Assembly (NCBI GenBank): GCA_030728545.1
Contig: JANQZQ010000046.1
Location: forward strand, 1-33,401
Direction of reading: 5' to 3'
Length of the DNA: 33,401 nt
Source of the DNA: Ilumatobacteraceae bacterium
GTDB taxonomy: Bacteria; Actinomycetota; Acidimicrobiia; Acidimicrobiales; Ilumatobacteraceae
This document shows, in pieces, positions 24,813-33,014 of the stretch (position 1 is the first letter of the stretch; the number at the start of each line of letters is the position of its first letter). Below the pieces are notes generated by a model. It was given only the letters and a program-made list of their open reading frames with translations. It made no database searches and had not been told where the DNA came from. Both the position numbers and the translations under genes were made by a program.

Positions 24813-24843
24813 CGCGTAGCCGACACGAAGGGAATCAAGAACG

Positions 24844-25212
24844 ATGCCACAACCACGCCGTAGTAAAAAGTTTGGTGGATCAGCCGCCCATCAACGGTTG
24901 ATGCTTGCCAACTTGGCAGCGTCACTGTTTGCTGCCGAGGGCATCGAGACCACCGAGGCCAAGGCCAAGGCCTTGCGTCCGATTGCCGAGCGTCTCATCT
25001 CTAAGGCCAAAAAAGCCCAGACGGGTGACGCAGCAGCGCTGCACAAGATCCGCCAAATTCAGGCGTATCTCAACGACAAAGAAATGACCAACAAACTCGT
25101 GAAGAACGTTGCCCCTCGCTACATGGAGCGCAACGGCGGATGCGTGCGCATCTTGAAACTTGGCGAGCGCAATGGTGACCGCGCCCCAATGGCGCGCATC
25201 GAACTGGTCTAA
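24844..25212 (+). CDS. rplQ: 50S ribosomal protein L17
   Basis: MPQPRRSKKFGGSAAHQRLMLANLAASLFAAEGIETTEAKAKALRPIAERLISKAKK...GGCVRILKLGERNGDRAPMARIEL. Confidence 0.98.
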   Translation: MPQPRRSKKFGGSAAHQRLMLANLAASLFAAEGIETTEAKAKALRPIAERLISKAKKAQTGDAAALHKIRQIQAYLNDKEMTNKLVKNVAPRYMERNGGCVRILKLGERNGDRAPMARIELV

Positions 25213-25235
25213 GTACCGGTACAACACAGTTCGCC

Positions 25236-26021
25236 ATGAGCGCTGCCACGCAGCGCACTGCACGGTTGGTCATTGCCTATGACGGCAGCGCGTTCCACGG
25301 GTTTGCCCCCAACCCTGATGTGTCGACTGTCGACGGTGCGTTGACCAAGGCACTCGAAACAATCACGCAAACCAAAGTGCAGTTAGTGGCCGCTGGTCGC
25401 ACCGACACAGGTGTGCATGCGCGCGGCCAAGTGGTGAGCGTGGTGTTGCCAAGTCGCACGAAGATTGACGGGCTTGCCAAGAAGATCAACTCGTTGTGTG
25501 GGCCGCAGATTGCAGTGCGCGATGCACAGTGGGTAGATGCCTCGTTTCACGCTCGGTTCTCGGCAATCTGGCGCCACTATCGATACACGATTCTCAACAC
25601 GCCGGCACCAGACCCCTTCTCGGCAACGACCGCTTGGCACGTGTATCAGCCGTTGGAGATTCGACCGATGCAGTTGGCAAGCGACGCAGTGATGGGCGAG
25701 CGCGACTTCTCGGCTTTTTGTCGCAAGCCCAGCCCCGACGATGCTGACGACAAGCGCCAGGTGACCATGGTTCGGTTCGTCATGCAAGCCGCCTGGAAGC
25801 GTCTTGATGAGCACGTCACTTTTGATGTGCGCGCCAATGCTTTTTGTCATCAGATGGTGCGTTCGTTGGTGGGAACTTTTGTTGACATCGGGTTGGGCCG
25901 TCGCCCACCGAGTGACATGATGGCGCTCATTCGTTCGGGCAGTCGTGAGGATGCGTCGCAACTAGCGCCACCACATGGCTTGTGTTTGTGGGAAGTCGGT
26001 TATCCGACGACGAGCGAGTAG
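25236..26021 (+). CDS. truA: tRNA pseudouridine(38-40) synthase TruA
   Basis: RLVIAYDGSAFHGFAPNPDVSTVDGALTKALE, AAGRTDTGVHARGQVVS, ANAFCHQMVRSLVGTFVDIGLGR. Confidence 0.97.
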   Translation: MSAATQRTARLVIAYDGSAFHGFAPNPDVSTVDGALTKALETITQTKVQLVAAGRTDTGVHARGQVVSVVLPSRTKIDGLAKKINSLCGPQIAVRDAQWVDASFHARFSAIWRHYRYTILNTPAPDPFSATTAWHVYQPLEIRPMQLASDAVMGERDFSAFCRKPSPDDADDKRQVTMVRFVMQAAWKRLDEHVTFDVRANAFCHQMVRSLVGTFVDIGLGRRPPSDMMALIRSGSREDASQLAPPHGLCLWEVGYPTTSE

Positions 26022-26027
26022 CAACCT

Positions 26028-26753
26028 GTGGTTGACAATGCGCGCCCGCCAAAAAACTTGAGCCTGGTTTCGGTTGTGGTGCCGACATATAACCGCGCGC
26101 AACTCTTGCCGCGAGCGTTGCAGTCGGCATTGAGCCAAACCCATGCCTCGCTGGAAATCATCGTGGTGGATGATGGCTCGACCGACTCAACGCGCGAGGT
26201 GGTCAGCCGCATTGCTGCGGTCGATGCACGCGTGCGCTACGTGTATCAGGCCAATCAGGGTTTGGCGAGTGCACGCAACACCGGCATTGCCACCGCGCAA
26301 GGTGACTACGTGACGTTTTTGGATTCAGACGACGAGTTTTGTGCCGACCATATTGCACTGCGTGCCGAGCACTTAGATGAGCACCCGGCAACGATGATGG
26401 TGCATGGCGGCCTTGAGGTGGTCAACGGCAGCTGGATGGTGCCCGACTATTACCGGCCAGGCGAACTGGTCGATGTGCGTGAATGTGCTGTAGGCGCGAC
26501 CTTCTTTTTTCGCCGCTCAATCGTGGCCACGGTAGGGGGGTTCGTGCACCGCACCTATGGCGAAGACACCGAGTTTTTTGAGCGGGCCACGGCACGGGTG
26601 GTGGTGGCCCGGGTGCCATGGCCGACGTATCGCTATTACCGCGATACGCCCGACAGCATCGTGACCAAAGAGCTCGGCACAGCTAACGGCACAGCCACGG
26701 GTAATGGCACAGCTAACGGCACAGCCACAGGCGGGAATCCGCCAGGACAGTAG
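26028..26753 (+). CDS. Family 2 glycosyltransferase (GT-A fold)
   Basis: VSVVVPTYNRAQLLPRALQSALSQTHASLEIIVVDDGSTDSTREVV...NQGLASARNTGIATAQGDYVTFLDSDDEF; GTG start 6 bp after truA stop. Confidence 0.9.
   Translation: MVDNARPPKNLSLVSVVVPTYNRAQLLPRALQSALSQTHASLEIIVVDDGSTDSTREVVSRIAAVDARVRYVYQANQGLASARNTGIATAQGDYVTFLDSDDEFCADHIALRAEHLDEHPATMMVHGGLEVVNGSWMVPDYYRPGELVDVRECAVGATFFFRRSIVATVGGFVHRTYGEDTEFFERATARVVVARVPWPTYRYYRDTPDSIVTKELGTANGTATGNGTANGTATGGNPPGQ
26676..26735 (+). repeat. Two tandem copies of a 30-bp unit in the 3' end of the glycosyltransferase gene
   Basis: GGCACAGCTAACGGCACAGCCACGGGTAAT / GGCACAGCTAACGGCACAGCCACAGGCGGG; encodes a Gly/Thr/Ala/Asn-rich tail (GTANGTATGNGTANGTATGG). 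Confidence 0.9.
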
Positions 26754-26786
26754 TCGGCACGTAATCGGCACGTGTTCGGCACGTGT
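26754..26786 (+). repeat. Three tandem 11-bp repeats immediately after the glycosyltransferase stop codon, upstream of rplM
   Basis: TCGGCACGTAA / TCGGCACGTGT / TCGGCACGTGT, directly adjoining. Confidence 0.9.
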
Positions 26787-26787
26787 G

Positions 26788-26806
26788 ACGGGCGCAAAAT
26801 GCCCGT
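26788..26806 (+). promoter_or_regulatory. Inverted repeat upstream of rplM (ACGGGC-gcaaaat-GCCCGT), possible operator or leader hairpin
   Basis: Perfect 6-bp inverted repeat 65 bp before the rplM ATG. Confidence 0.4.
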
Positions 26807-26870
26807 ATCCTTCAATGCTCGGGTGTGTGCCGCTACCGAGGTGCGCTCGCCAGATCGAAAGGCCATAGAC

Positions 26871-27317
26871 ATGCGAACATTTTCAGCAAAGCCAAGTGAC
26901 GTGCAACGCGCCTGGCACGTGATCGATGCTGAAGGTCTCGTACTCGGCCGCATGTGCACGCAGGTCGCTGTGTTGTTGCGCGGCAAGCACAAGCCAACTT
27001 TCACCCCCAGCCTTGACACCGGTGACCATGTCATCATCATCAATGCATCCAAGGTCGTCATGACGAGTGGCAAAGCCGACGACAAGATCGTGGCTCGCCA
27101 CAGCGGTTACCCAGGTGGTATTCGCGTCGAGTCGTATGCCCATTTTCTTGACCGCAAGCCAGCTGACGCAATCACGCGCACGGTGCACGGCATGTTGCCC
27201 AAAGGCCGCCTTGGTCGTGCGATGATCAAGAAGTTGCAGGTGTACGGCGGTGCCGAGCATCCACACCTCGCCCAACAGCCCAAGCCCTTCGACATGAGCG
27301 ACGCCAAGGCGCGCTAA
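26871..27317 (+). CDS. rplM: 50S ribosomal protein L13
   Basis: MRTFSAKPSDVQRAWHVIDAEGLVLGRMCTQVAVLLRGKHKPTFTPSLDTGDHVIIINASKVVMTSGKADDK; ATG at 26871 preferred over the upstream extension in the ORF track. Confidence 0.98.
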   Translation: MRTFSAKPSDVQRAWHVIDAEGLVLGRMCTQVAVLLRGKHKPTFTPSLDTGDHVIIINASKVVMTSGKADDKIVARHSGYPGGIRVESYAHFLDRKPADAITRTVHGMLPKGRLGRAMIKKLQVYGGAEHPHLAQQPKPFDMSDAKAR

Positions 27318-27363
27318 GTCGCACCACAATTAACGAACATCGCACGAGAGGAAACACATCACC

Positions 27364-27759
27364 ATGGGCTCCAAGCCACTCACCCAAACCACCGGCCGCC
27401 GCAAGAGCGCAGTGTCGCGTGTTCGTCTGCGTCCTGGCTCGGGCAAAGTGACCGTCAACGGTCGCACGTTCGCTGAATATTTCCCCACCGCAATTCACCG
27501 CAACAATGCCACCGAGGCGTTGCGCATCACCGAACAACTGCAGACCTACGACGTTGATGTCGACATCATTGGTGGTGGCATCTCTGGTCAGTCTGGTGCG
27601 ATGCGTTTGGCAGTGGCTCGTTCGCTCGTTGAGCTCGACCCAGAGTGCCGTCCGGCGTTGAAGCGTGCTGGGTTGCTGGCTCGTGACTCGCGCAAGAAGG
27701 AAAGCAAGAAGTACGGTCTGAAAAAAGCCCGCAAGGCGCCGCAGTACACCAAGCGATAA
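27364..27759 (+). CDS. rpsI: 30S ribosomal protein S9
   Basis: TTGRRKSAVSRVRLRPGSGKVTVNGRTFAEYFP...GGGISGQSGAMRLAVARSLVELDPECRPALKRAGLLARDSRKKESKKYGLKKARKAPQYTKR. Confidence 0.99.
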   Translation: MGSKPLTQTTGRRKSAVSRVRLRPGSGKVTVNGRTFAEYFPTAIHRNNATEALRITEQLQTYDVDVDIIGGGISGQSGAMRLAVARSLVELDPECRPALKRAGLLARDSRKKESKKYGLKKARKAPQYTKR

Positions 27760-27769
27760 TTTCGCGGCT

Positions 27770-27785
27770 CGGCATCACGATGCCG
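27770..27785 (+). other. Hairpin 3' of rpsI (CGGCAT-cacg-ATGCCG)
   Basis: Perfect 6-bp stem with 4-nt loop 10 bp after the rpsI stop; no clear T-tract. Confidence 0.45.
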
Positions 27786-27843
27786 TTCAGCAGTGTGTGG
27801 TGCTCCATATTGGGGCTCTGCGACGGGCAAGATGGTCATTGAC

Positions 27844-29154
27844 ATGTTGCAGTTTGGAACCGATGGCGTGCGCGGTCGCGTAGGTGTAGACCTCCACGAT
27901 GCCGATATCTCCCGGCTCGGTGCGGCAGTTGCCCGTGAATGGCCGGGCACTCAAATAGTGATTGGTCATGACGGTCGCGAAAGCGGTGCGGCCTGGTTGG
28001 CTGCGTTTGCCAGTGGTGTTGCCACGCAAGGCAATGTGGTGGTGAATGCCGGTGTGGTGCCCACGCCCGCACTTGCCTTGGCCGCACGCGACAATGCCTG
28101 TGTTGCGGTGGCGATTACGGCTTCGCACAATCTTTGGCACGACAACGGGGTCAAAGTGTTTGCCCCGGGTGGGCGAAAGTTGTCCGACGACCAGCAGCGT
28201 CGGATCGAGTTGCTGTGGCAGTCGAGTGATGCAGTGTCGACTCTTGAGCCGGTTGGCGTCAATGCGGTATCACCATACGTTGCGCAGAGTTATGTGGCAG
28301 CCCTTACCCGCGGCTTGAGCCTCGACAGTTTTGGCGGCCGTGAAATTTTGATTGATTGTGCCAACGGTGCCACCAGCACGGTGGCGTCGTCGGTGATGCA
28401 AGCACTGCAGATTCGTGCCGATATTCGTCATGCCGAGCCCAGCGGGCGCAACATCAACGACGGCTGTGGTGCCACGCATCCTCAAACACTGAGTGCCGAA
28501 TGTGCACAACGTGGTGTGATTGGCATTGCCTTCGACGGCGATGGCGACCGCTTGATTGCTGTTGATGAACAAGGCCATGTGGTTGACGGTGATTGCCTAA
28601 TTGCGCTCGCAGCGGTTGATTTGCTGGATCGTGGTGTGTTGACCCACAACACCGTGGTGGTCACGAGCATGACCAACCTTGGGTTTCATCGCGCGATGGC
28701 TGCGCGCAACATCACCGTGGTAACCACCGACGTGGGTGACCGCGCCGTGCTGGTGGCGATGGAAGCCGGCGGCTATGTGCTGGGTGGCGAACAAAGTGGG
28801 CATCTCATCCACGCTCTGCACGCCACCACGGGCGACGGTATGTTGTCGGCACTTCTGCTGCTCGACGTAGTGCGTCGTAGTGGCCGCTCGCTGTCTGACT
28901 TGGCAAGTGCTGCAATGCAACGTTTGCCGCAGGTGTTGCGCAACGTGCGAGTGAGTGTGAAGCCTTCCAATATTGAGTTGTTGTTGGCGCACGAACTGCA
29001 ACGTGAGCGAGCGTTACTTGGCGACGATGGTCGCATCGTGTTGCGTACCTCGGGCACCGAACCAGTGGTGCGCATCATGGTGGAAGCCGTGTCGATAGCC
29101 CTCGCTGACGAAGTAACCACGCGACTTGAGCAAGTCGTGCGCTCGCGCACCTAG
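27844..29154 (+). CDS. glmM: Phosphoglucosamine mutase
   Basis: MLQFGTDGVRGRVG, active-site AITASHNLWHDNGVKVF, metal loop AFDGDGDRLIAVD, sugar loop GGEQSGH, phosphate loop RTSGTEPVVRIMVE. Start could be ATG 27844 or 27832. Confidence 0.94.
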   Translation: MLQFGTDGVRGRVGVDLHDADISRLGAAVAREWPGTQIVIGHDGRESGAAWLAAFASGVATQGNVVVNAGVVPTPALALAARDNACVAVAITASHNLWHDNGVKVFAPGGRKLSDDQQRRIELLWQSSDAVSTLEPVGVNAVSPYVAQSYVAALTRGLSLDSFGGREILIDCANGATSTVASSVMQALQIRADIRHAEPSGRNINDGCGATHPQTLSAECAQRGVIGIAFDGDGDRLIAVDEQGHVVDGDCLIALAAVDLLDRGVLTHNTVVVTSMTNLGFHRAMAARNITVVTTDVGDRAVLVAMEAGGYVLGGEQSGHLIHALHATTGDGMLSALLLLDVVRRSGRSLSDLASAAMQRLPQVLRNVRVSVKPSNIELLLAHELQRERALLGDDGRIVLRTSGTEPVVRIMVEAVSIALADEVTTRLEQVVRSRT

Positions 29155-29167
29155 GTAGAATTGGGGT

Positions 29168-32100
29168 ATGTGCGGCATTATCGCGGTGTTGTCGCGCCCC
29201 GAAACTCGCCCAGTTCCTGTGGCGCAAGACTTGCTGGCCCAGCTGGATTCGCTGCTTGCCGACTGGGCGCTGGCCAGTGAAGCACTGCCATCTGATGACC
29301 AGCTGCACACGATGGCCACTGCCGCTGCTGGGGTGGATGCCACCTTGCGTGGCGACGCTGGGATGTGGCTCATGGCCGGCAACCGCGAGTTCATTGCAGC
29401 ACTCACCAATCGGCTCGACCAACTCGACGCGCATCTCGCCCGCAGCGACCAGCAACTTGAGCACCGTATTGAACACGCCGATGCCTCGGTCAGCGCAGCA
29501 GCGCTTGAACGCACTACTAACTTGCTGACCGCCGTACGCGACGCCACCTGGTCGCTGCGTAAAGATCGCATTCGAACCGCGTTGGCAGTAGATGGATTGG
29601 CGGGCGTAGGGGCAAGCCGCTCGGCGCTGGCCGCGTATTTGTCGATTCAGCAGGTGTTGTCGGCCATTGATCGTCTCGAAGTGCGCGGTCGGGATTCTGC
29701 CGGTGTGCACGTCATGGTGTGGAGTCACGGCTTAACCATCGACGATGCGCGAGTCGCAGGTTTGCTCGGTAGCCGCCACGACGACAGTTTGTTTACGTCT
29801 CGCTCGGTGCGTGTCACACGCAACGCGTGGTCGTTTGTGTATAAAGCAGCCGCGGAGATCGGTGAACTGGGCGATAACACCCGCGTGATGCGAACTGCAA
29901 TTGTCGACGACGACTTGTTGCGCTTGTTGGTGAGCCAGCCCGATGCCCGAGTTGGGGTATTGGGGCACACTCGTTGGGCCAGCGTTGGCATCATCTCTGA
30001 ACCCAACGCGCATCCGGTGAACAGTGAAGAACTCGAATCAGCCGCCGACGCTGCGTATCTCGTTGCTGCGCTCAACGGCGATGTCGACAACCATGCAGAT
30101 TTGCGCGCCCGCCACGAATTGCGTCTAGCCCAACCGATCACCACCGATGCCAAGGTGATTCCGGCACTCGTGTCGCGCAATTTGGCCAAAGGTGCGACGT
30201 TGCCCGAAGCATTTCGTGAAACCGTGGCAAGTTTCGACGGCTCGGTGGCAATTGCCGCTGCGTCAGCCGAGCAGCCCGAGATGTTGTTGTTGGCGTTGAA
30301 AGGCAGTGGTCAGGGCTTGTGCGTTGGGTTGGCCGACAATCGTTTTATTGTGGCCAGCGAGCCGTACGGGGTAGTTGAAGAAACCCAGCGATACGTGCGA
30401 ATGGATGGCGAATCTTTAGCCGATGCCAGTCGTCCGTCTAGCCGTGGGCAAGTCATGGTGCTGGATGCAGCACACGCTGGCTCGCCAGATGGCATCACGT
30501 TGGTGGCCTATGACGGCACGCCAATCGACCTCGGTGCGCACAACATGCTTACTGCCGAAGTCACCACTCGCGACATTGATCGCGGCGAGCACCATCACTT
30601 TTTGGCCAAAGAAATCAACGAAGCGCCACGCAGTTTTGCCAAAACGTTGCGCGGCAGAATTGTCGAACGCAATTCACAACTCAGTGTGACGCTCGACGAC
30701 TCGCAGTTGCCCAAGCGCATCGTCGACGAGCTTGCTGCCGGCTCGTTGCGCCGGGTCAGAGTTATCGGCCAGGGCACTGCGGCAATTGCCGGTCGCTCAC
30801 TCGCCAACTTGTTGAGTCAACTCACCCAAGATCGTCTGCGCGTCGATGCGTTACCCGCAACCGAGTTGTCGGGTTTCGGTCTGACCCTCGACATGAGCGA
30901 CACATTGATTATTGCCATCAGCCAGAGCGGCACTACGACCGACACCAATCGCACCGTCGACTTGGCACGTTCACGTGGGGCTCGAGTGCTGGCCGTGGTC
31001 AACCGTCGTGGCAGCGAACTTTCGGCCAAAGCTGATGGAGTCATCTATACGTCAGACGGTCGCGATGTGGAAATGAGCGTGGCCAGCACGAAGGCCTTTT
31101 ATGCCCAGGTGGCTGCCGGGGCGATTGTTGCCTGTGCGATTGCCCAAACGATTGGCGCTGGTTCACCCGAAGATCGTCACAATCTGCTGGTGGCGTTGCG
31201 CTCACTGCCAGATGCGCTGGGCGAAGTGTTGCAGTCGCGCCCCAAGATCGCCGATGCAGCACGCACGTTTGCCACATCGCGCCGCTACTGGACCGTCGTC
31301 GGCAACGGCCCCAACGCCGTCGCTGCCGAAGAAGTGCGCATCAAATTGAGCGAGCTGTGTTACAAATCAATTGCCTGCGACATCACCGAAGACAAAAAGC
31401 ACATCGATTTGTCGTGTGAACCGTTGATCTTTGTATGTGCTGCTGGTTTGAGTGGAGGCACGGCAACCGATGTCGCCAAAGAAATTGAGATCTATCGCGC
31501 CCACAAAGCGCTGCCAATTGTCGTGGCCACTATCGGCGAGCAGCGGTTTACAGCGGCAGCAGCCGTGATTGAAGTGCCAGTGGTGGACCCACGCGTGGCG
31601 TTTGTGTTGTCGGTGATGGTCGGGCATTTGTTTGGCTACGAAGCCGCTCTTGCGATTGATGCATTGGCTCGTCCGCTGCGCCAAACCCGCGAAGTGGTCG
31701 AGCACGCAGTCGAGCGTGGTGGCCAGGGCTCGACGCTGTTGACCAAGGTGCACGGCGAAATTGGTGTCGCAGCCAATCGGTTCTTTGACGCACTTTCCAC
31801 TGGCACCTACGACGGCAACCTCGAAGCGTCGACTGCGGTGCGTGTGGTTGGCATGTTGCGCACAGTCATGTCGGCCAACCCGTTGCAGTCGTATCAACGC
31901 GATTTCGGCAAAATTGCCACCCCTGAAGCACTGCTCGACGACATCATCGCTGCCTTGACTCGCGCCATTGACGAACTCACGCGCCCAATCGACGCCATCA
32001 AGCACCAAGCGAAAACGATTACGGTCGGCATTTCGCGCAGTGAAGAAGGCTTGCTCGACCGCACTCTCGTGCAAGCTGTGCTCAACGCCGGTGCTGCGCG

Positions 32101-32617
32101 CGACCGACTGCCGTATGGCGTGTTGAAAGTGCTCGCCGATCTTGACCCGGCAATCAGCCAAGTGGTGGGCTTCACGCGCTATCGCATCGAAGGCGACCCG
32201 TCTTCGCCCGAGTCGACCGTGATGATTGTCGACCGCGGTGGCATCGCCCGCGATCTGCAGTCGCGGGTGGATACGAGTAATGCATTGCGGGGCACTAAAC
32301 GCCGTGTGGCAGTTTCGCAAGAGGTGCTGGTGGCGCGTGGGCGTCGCGATAGTCGCACGGTGATCTTGATTCCAGAAACCAAGGGCACCGAAACCACTGG
32401 CATCACATTGGTGCACGTGTTGTTTCACGACCGGTTGCCCGCCGGCGTGCTGAAGCAAGTGTTGCAGGGCTACGACAACCGCTTCGAGCGTCTTGTCGAT
32501 GCTGTGACTGAAACTGAAGCAAGTTTCCGGGAAGATCGCTTGGCCGAAGTGTCGGTGGCAGACGCATTGATTTTGCCGATCACCTCGACCGCCGACATGT
32601 GGCGCGCCGGTGAATAG
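29168..32617 (+). CDS. glmS: Oversized glutamine-fructose-6-phosphate aminotransferase-like protein (Gln amidotransferase class II + tandem SIS domains + unassigned C-terminal region)
   Basis: 1149 aa. MCGIIAVL with Cys2; LSAIDRLEVRGRDSAGVHV; VGVLGHTRWASVGIISEPNAHPV; AALNGDVDNHADL; linker HHHFLAKEINEAPRSF; SIS1 AISQSGTTTDTNRTVDLARSRGARVLAVVN...SVASTKAF; SIS2 VVGNGPNAVAAEEVRIKLSELCYKS. Follows glmM. Confidence 0.88.
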   Translation: MCGIIAVLSRPETRPVPVAQDLLAQLDSLLADWALASEALPSDDQLHTMATAAAGVDATLRGDAGMWLMAGNREFIAALTNRLDQLDAHLARSDQQLEHRIEHADASVSAAALERTTNLLTAVRDATWSLRKDRIRTALAVDGLAGVGASRSALAAYLSIQQVLSAIDRLEVRGRDSAGVHVMVWSHGLTIDDARVAGLLGSRHDDSLFTSRSVRVTRNAWSFVYKAAAEIGELGDNTRVMRTAIVDDDLLRLLVSQPDARVGVLGHTRWASVGIISEPNAHPVNSEELESAADAAYLVAALNGDVDNHADLRARHELRLAQPITTDAKVIPALVSRNLAKGATLPEAFRETVASFDGSVAIAAASAEQPEMLLLALKGSGQGLCVGLADNRFIVASEPYGVVEETQRYVRMDGESLADASRPSSRGQVMVLDAAHAGSPDGITLVAYDGTPIDLGAHNMLTAEVTTRDIDRGEHHHFLAKEINEAPRSFAKTLRGRIVERNSQLSVTLDDSQLPKRIVDELAAGSLRRVRVIGQGTAAIAGRSLANLLSQLTQDRLRVDALPATELSGFGLTLDMSDTLIIAISQSGTTTDTNRTVDLARSRGARVLAVVNRRGSELSAKADGVIYTSDGRDVEMSVASTKAFYAQVAAGAIVACAIAQTIGAGSPEDRHNLLVALRSLPDALGEVLQSRPKIADAARTFATSRRYWTVVGNGPNAVAAEEVRIKLSELCYKSIACDITEDKKHIDLSCEPLIFVCAAGLSGGTATDVAKEIEIYRAHKALPIVVATIGEQRFTAAAAVIEVPVVDPRVAFVLSVMVGHLFGYEAALAIDALARPLRQTREVVEHAVERGGQGSTLLTKVHGEIGVAANRFFDALSTGTYDGNLEASTAVRVVGMLRTVMSANPLQSYQRDFGKIATPEALLDDIIAALTRAIDELTRPIDAIKHQAKTITVGISRSEEGLLDRTLVQAVLNAGAARDRLPYGVLKVLADLDPAISQVVGFTRYRIEGDPSSPESTVMIVDRGGIARDLQSRVDTSNALRGTKRRVAVSQEVLVARGRRDSRTVILIPETKGTETTGITLVHVLFHDRLPAGVLKQVLQGYDNRFERLVDAVTETEASFREDRLAEVSVADALILPITSTADMWRAGE

Positions 32618-32635
32618 TCGGACTGGGCTGAGCGC

Positions 32636-33001
32636 ATGATCGGTGTGGGAATTGACGCCGTCGATATCGACCGGTTTCGGTCAACGTTGGAGCGTTCGCC
32701 GCGAATGGCTGATCGTTTGTTTACCGCCAGCGAACTTGAGTTAGCTGCGCGACGCGCCGATACTGCTGCGGTGTTGGCGGCGCGTTTTGCCGTGCGCGAA
32801 GCAACCATGAAGGCCCTCGGCGTAGGGCTTGGTGCCTTTGATTTTAAAGATGTTTCGGTGGTGAGCAGTGAGAGCGGGCGACCGGTGCTCAACGTGCAGG
32901 GCCGGGCTCGCGACTTGGCCCGCGAGTGTGGCGTGTCGGCTTGGCATGTTTCGATCACACATACCGAGCACCTTGCTATGGCCGTTGTAACCGCCGAGTA
33001 G
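32636..33001 (+). CDS. acpS: Holo-[acyl-carrier-protein] synthase
   Basis: MIGVGIDAVDIDRFRSTLER...FTASELELAARR...AARFAVREATMKALG...WHVSITHTEHLAMAVVTAE; 121 aa. Confidence 0.96.
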   Translation: MIGVGIDAVDIDRFRSTLERSPRMADRLFTASELELAARRADTAAVLAARFAVREATMKALGVGLGAFDFKDVSVVSSESGRPVLNVQGRARDLARECGVSAWHVSITHTEHLAMAVVTAE

Positions 33002-33014
33002 CGGCACGCCCAAC

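Noticed and set aside
26676-26786. Possible CRISPR-like array near the GT2 3' end
   Set aside because: Units are directly adjoining tandem repeats without unique spacers, partly coding; not CRISPR.
26772-26870. N-terminal extension of L13 in the ORF track (MFGTCDGRKMPVS...)
   Set aside because: L13 homology begins at MRTFSAKP (ATG 26871); the upstream part is the non-coding repeat/inverted-repeat region read through.
29168-32617. Giant glmS as an assembly-made fusion of two genes
   Set aside because: Single uninterrupted frame with consistent coding character and acpS directly downstream; no internal stop/start junction seen. Long-read confirmation would still be useful.
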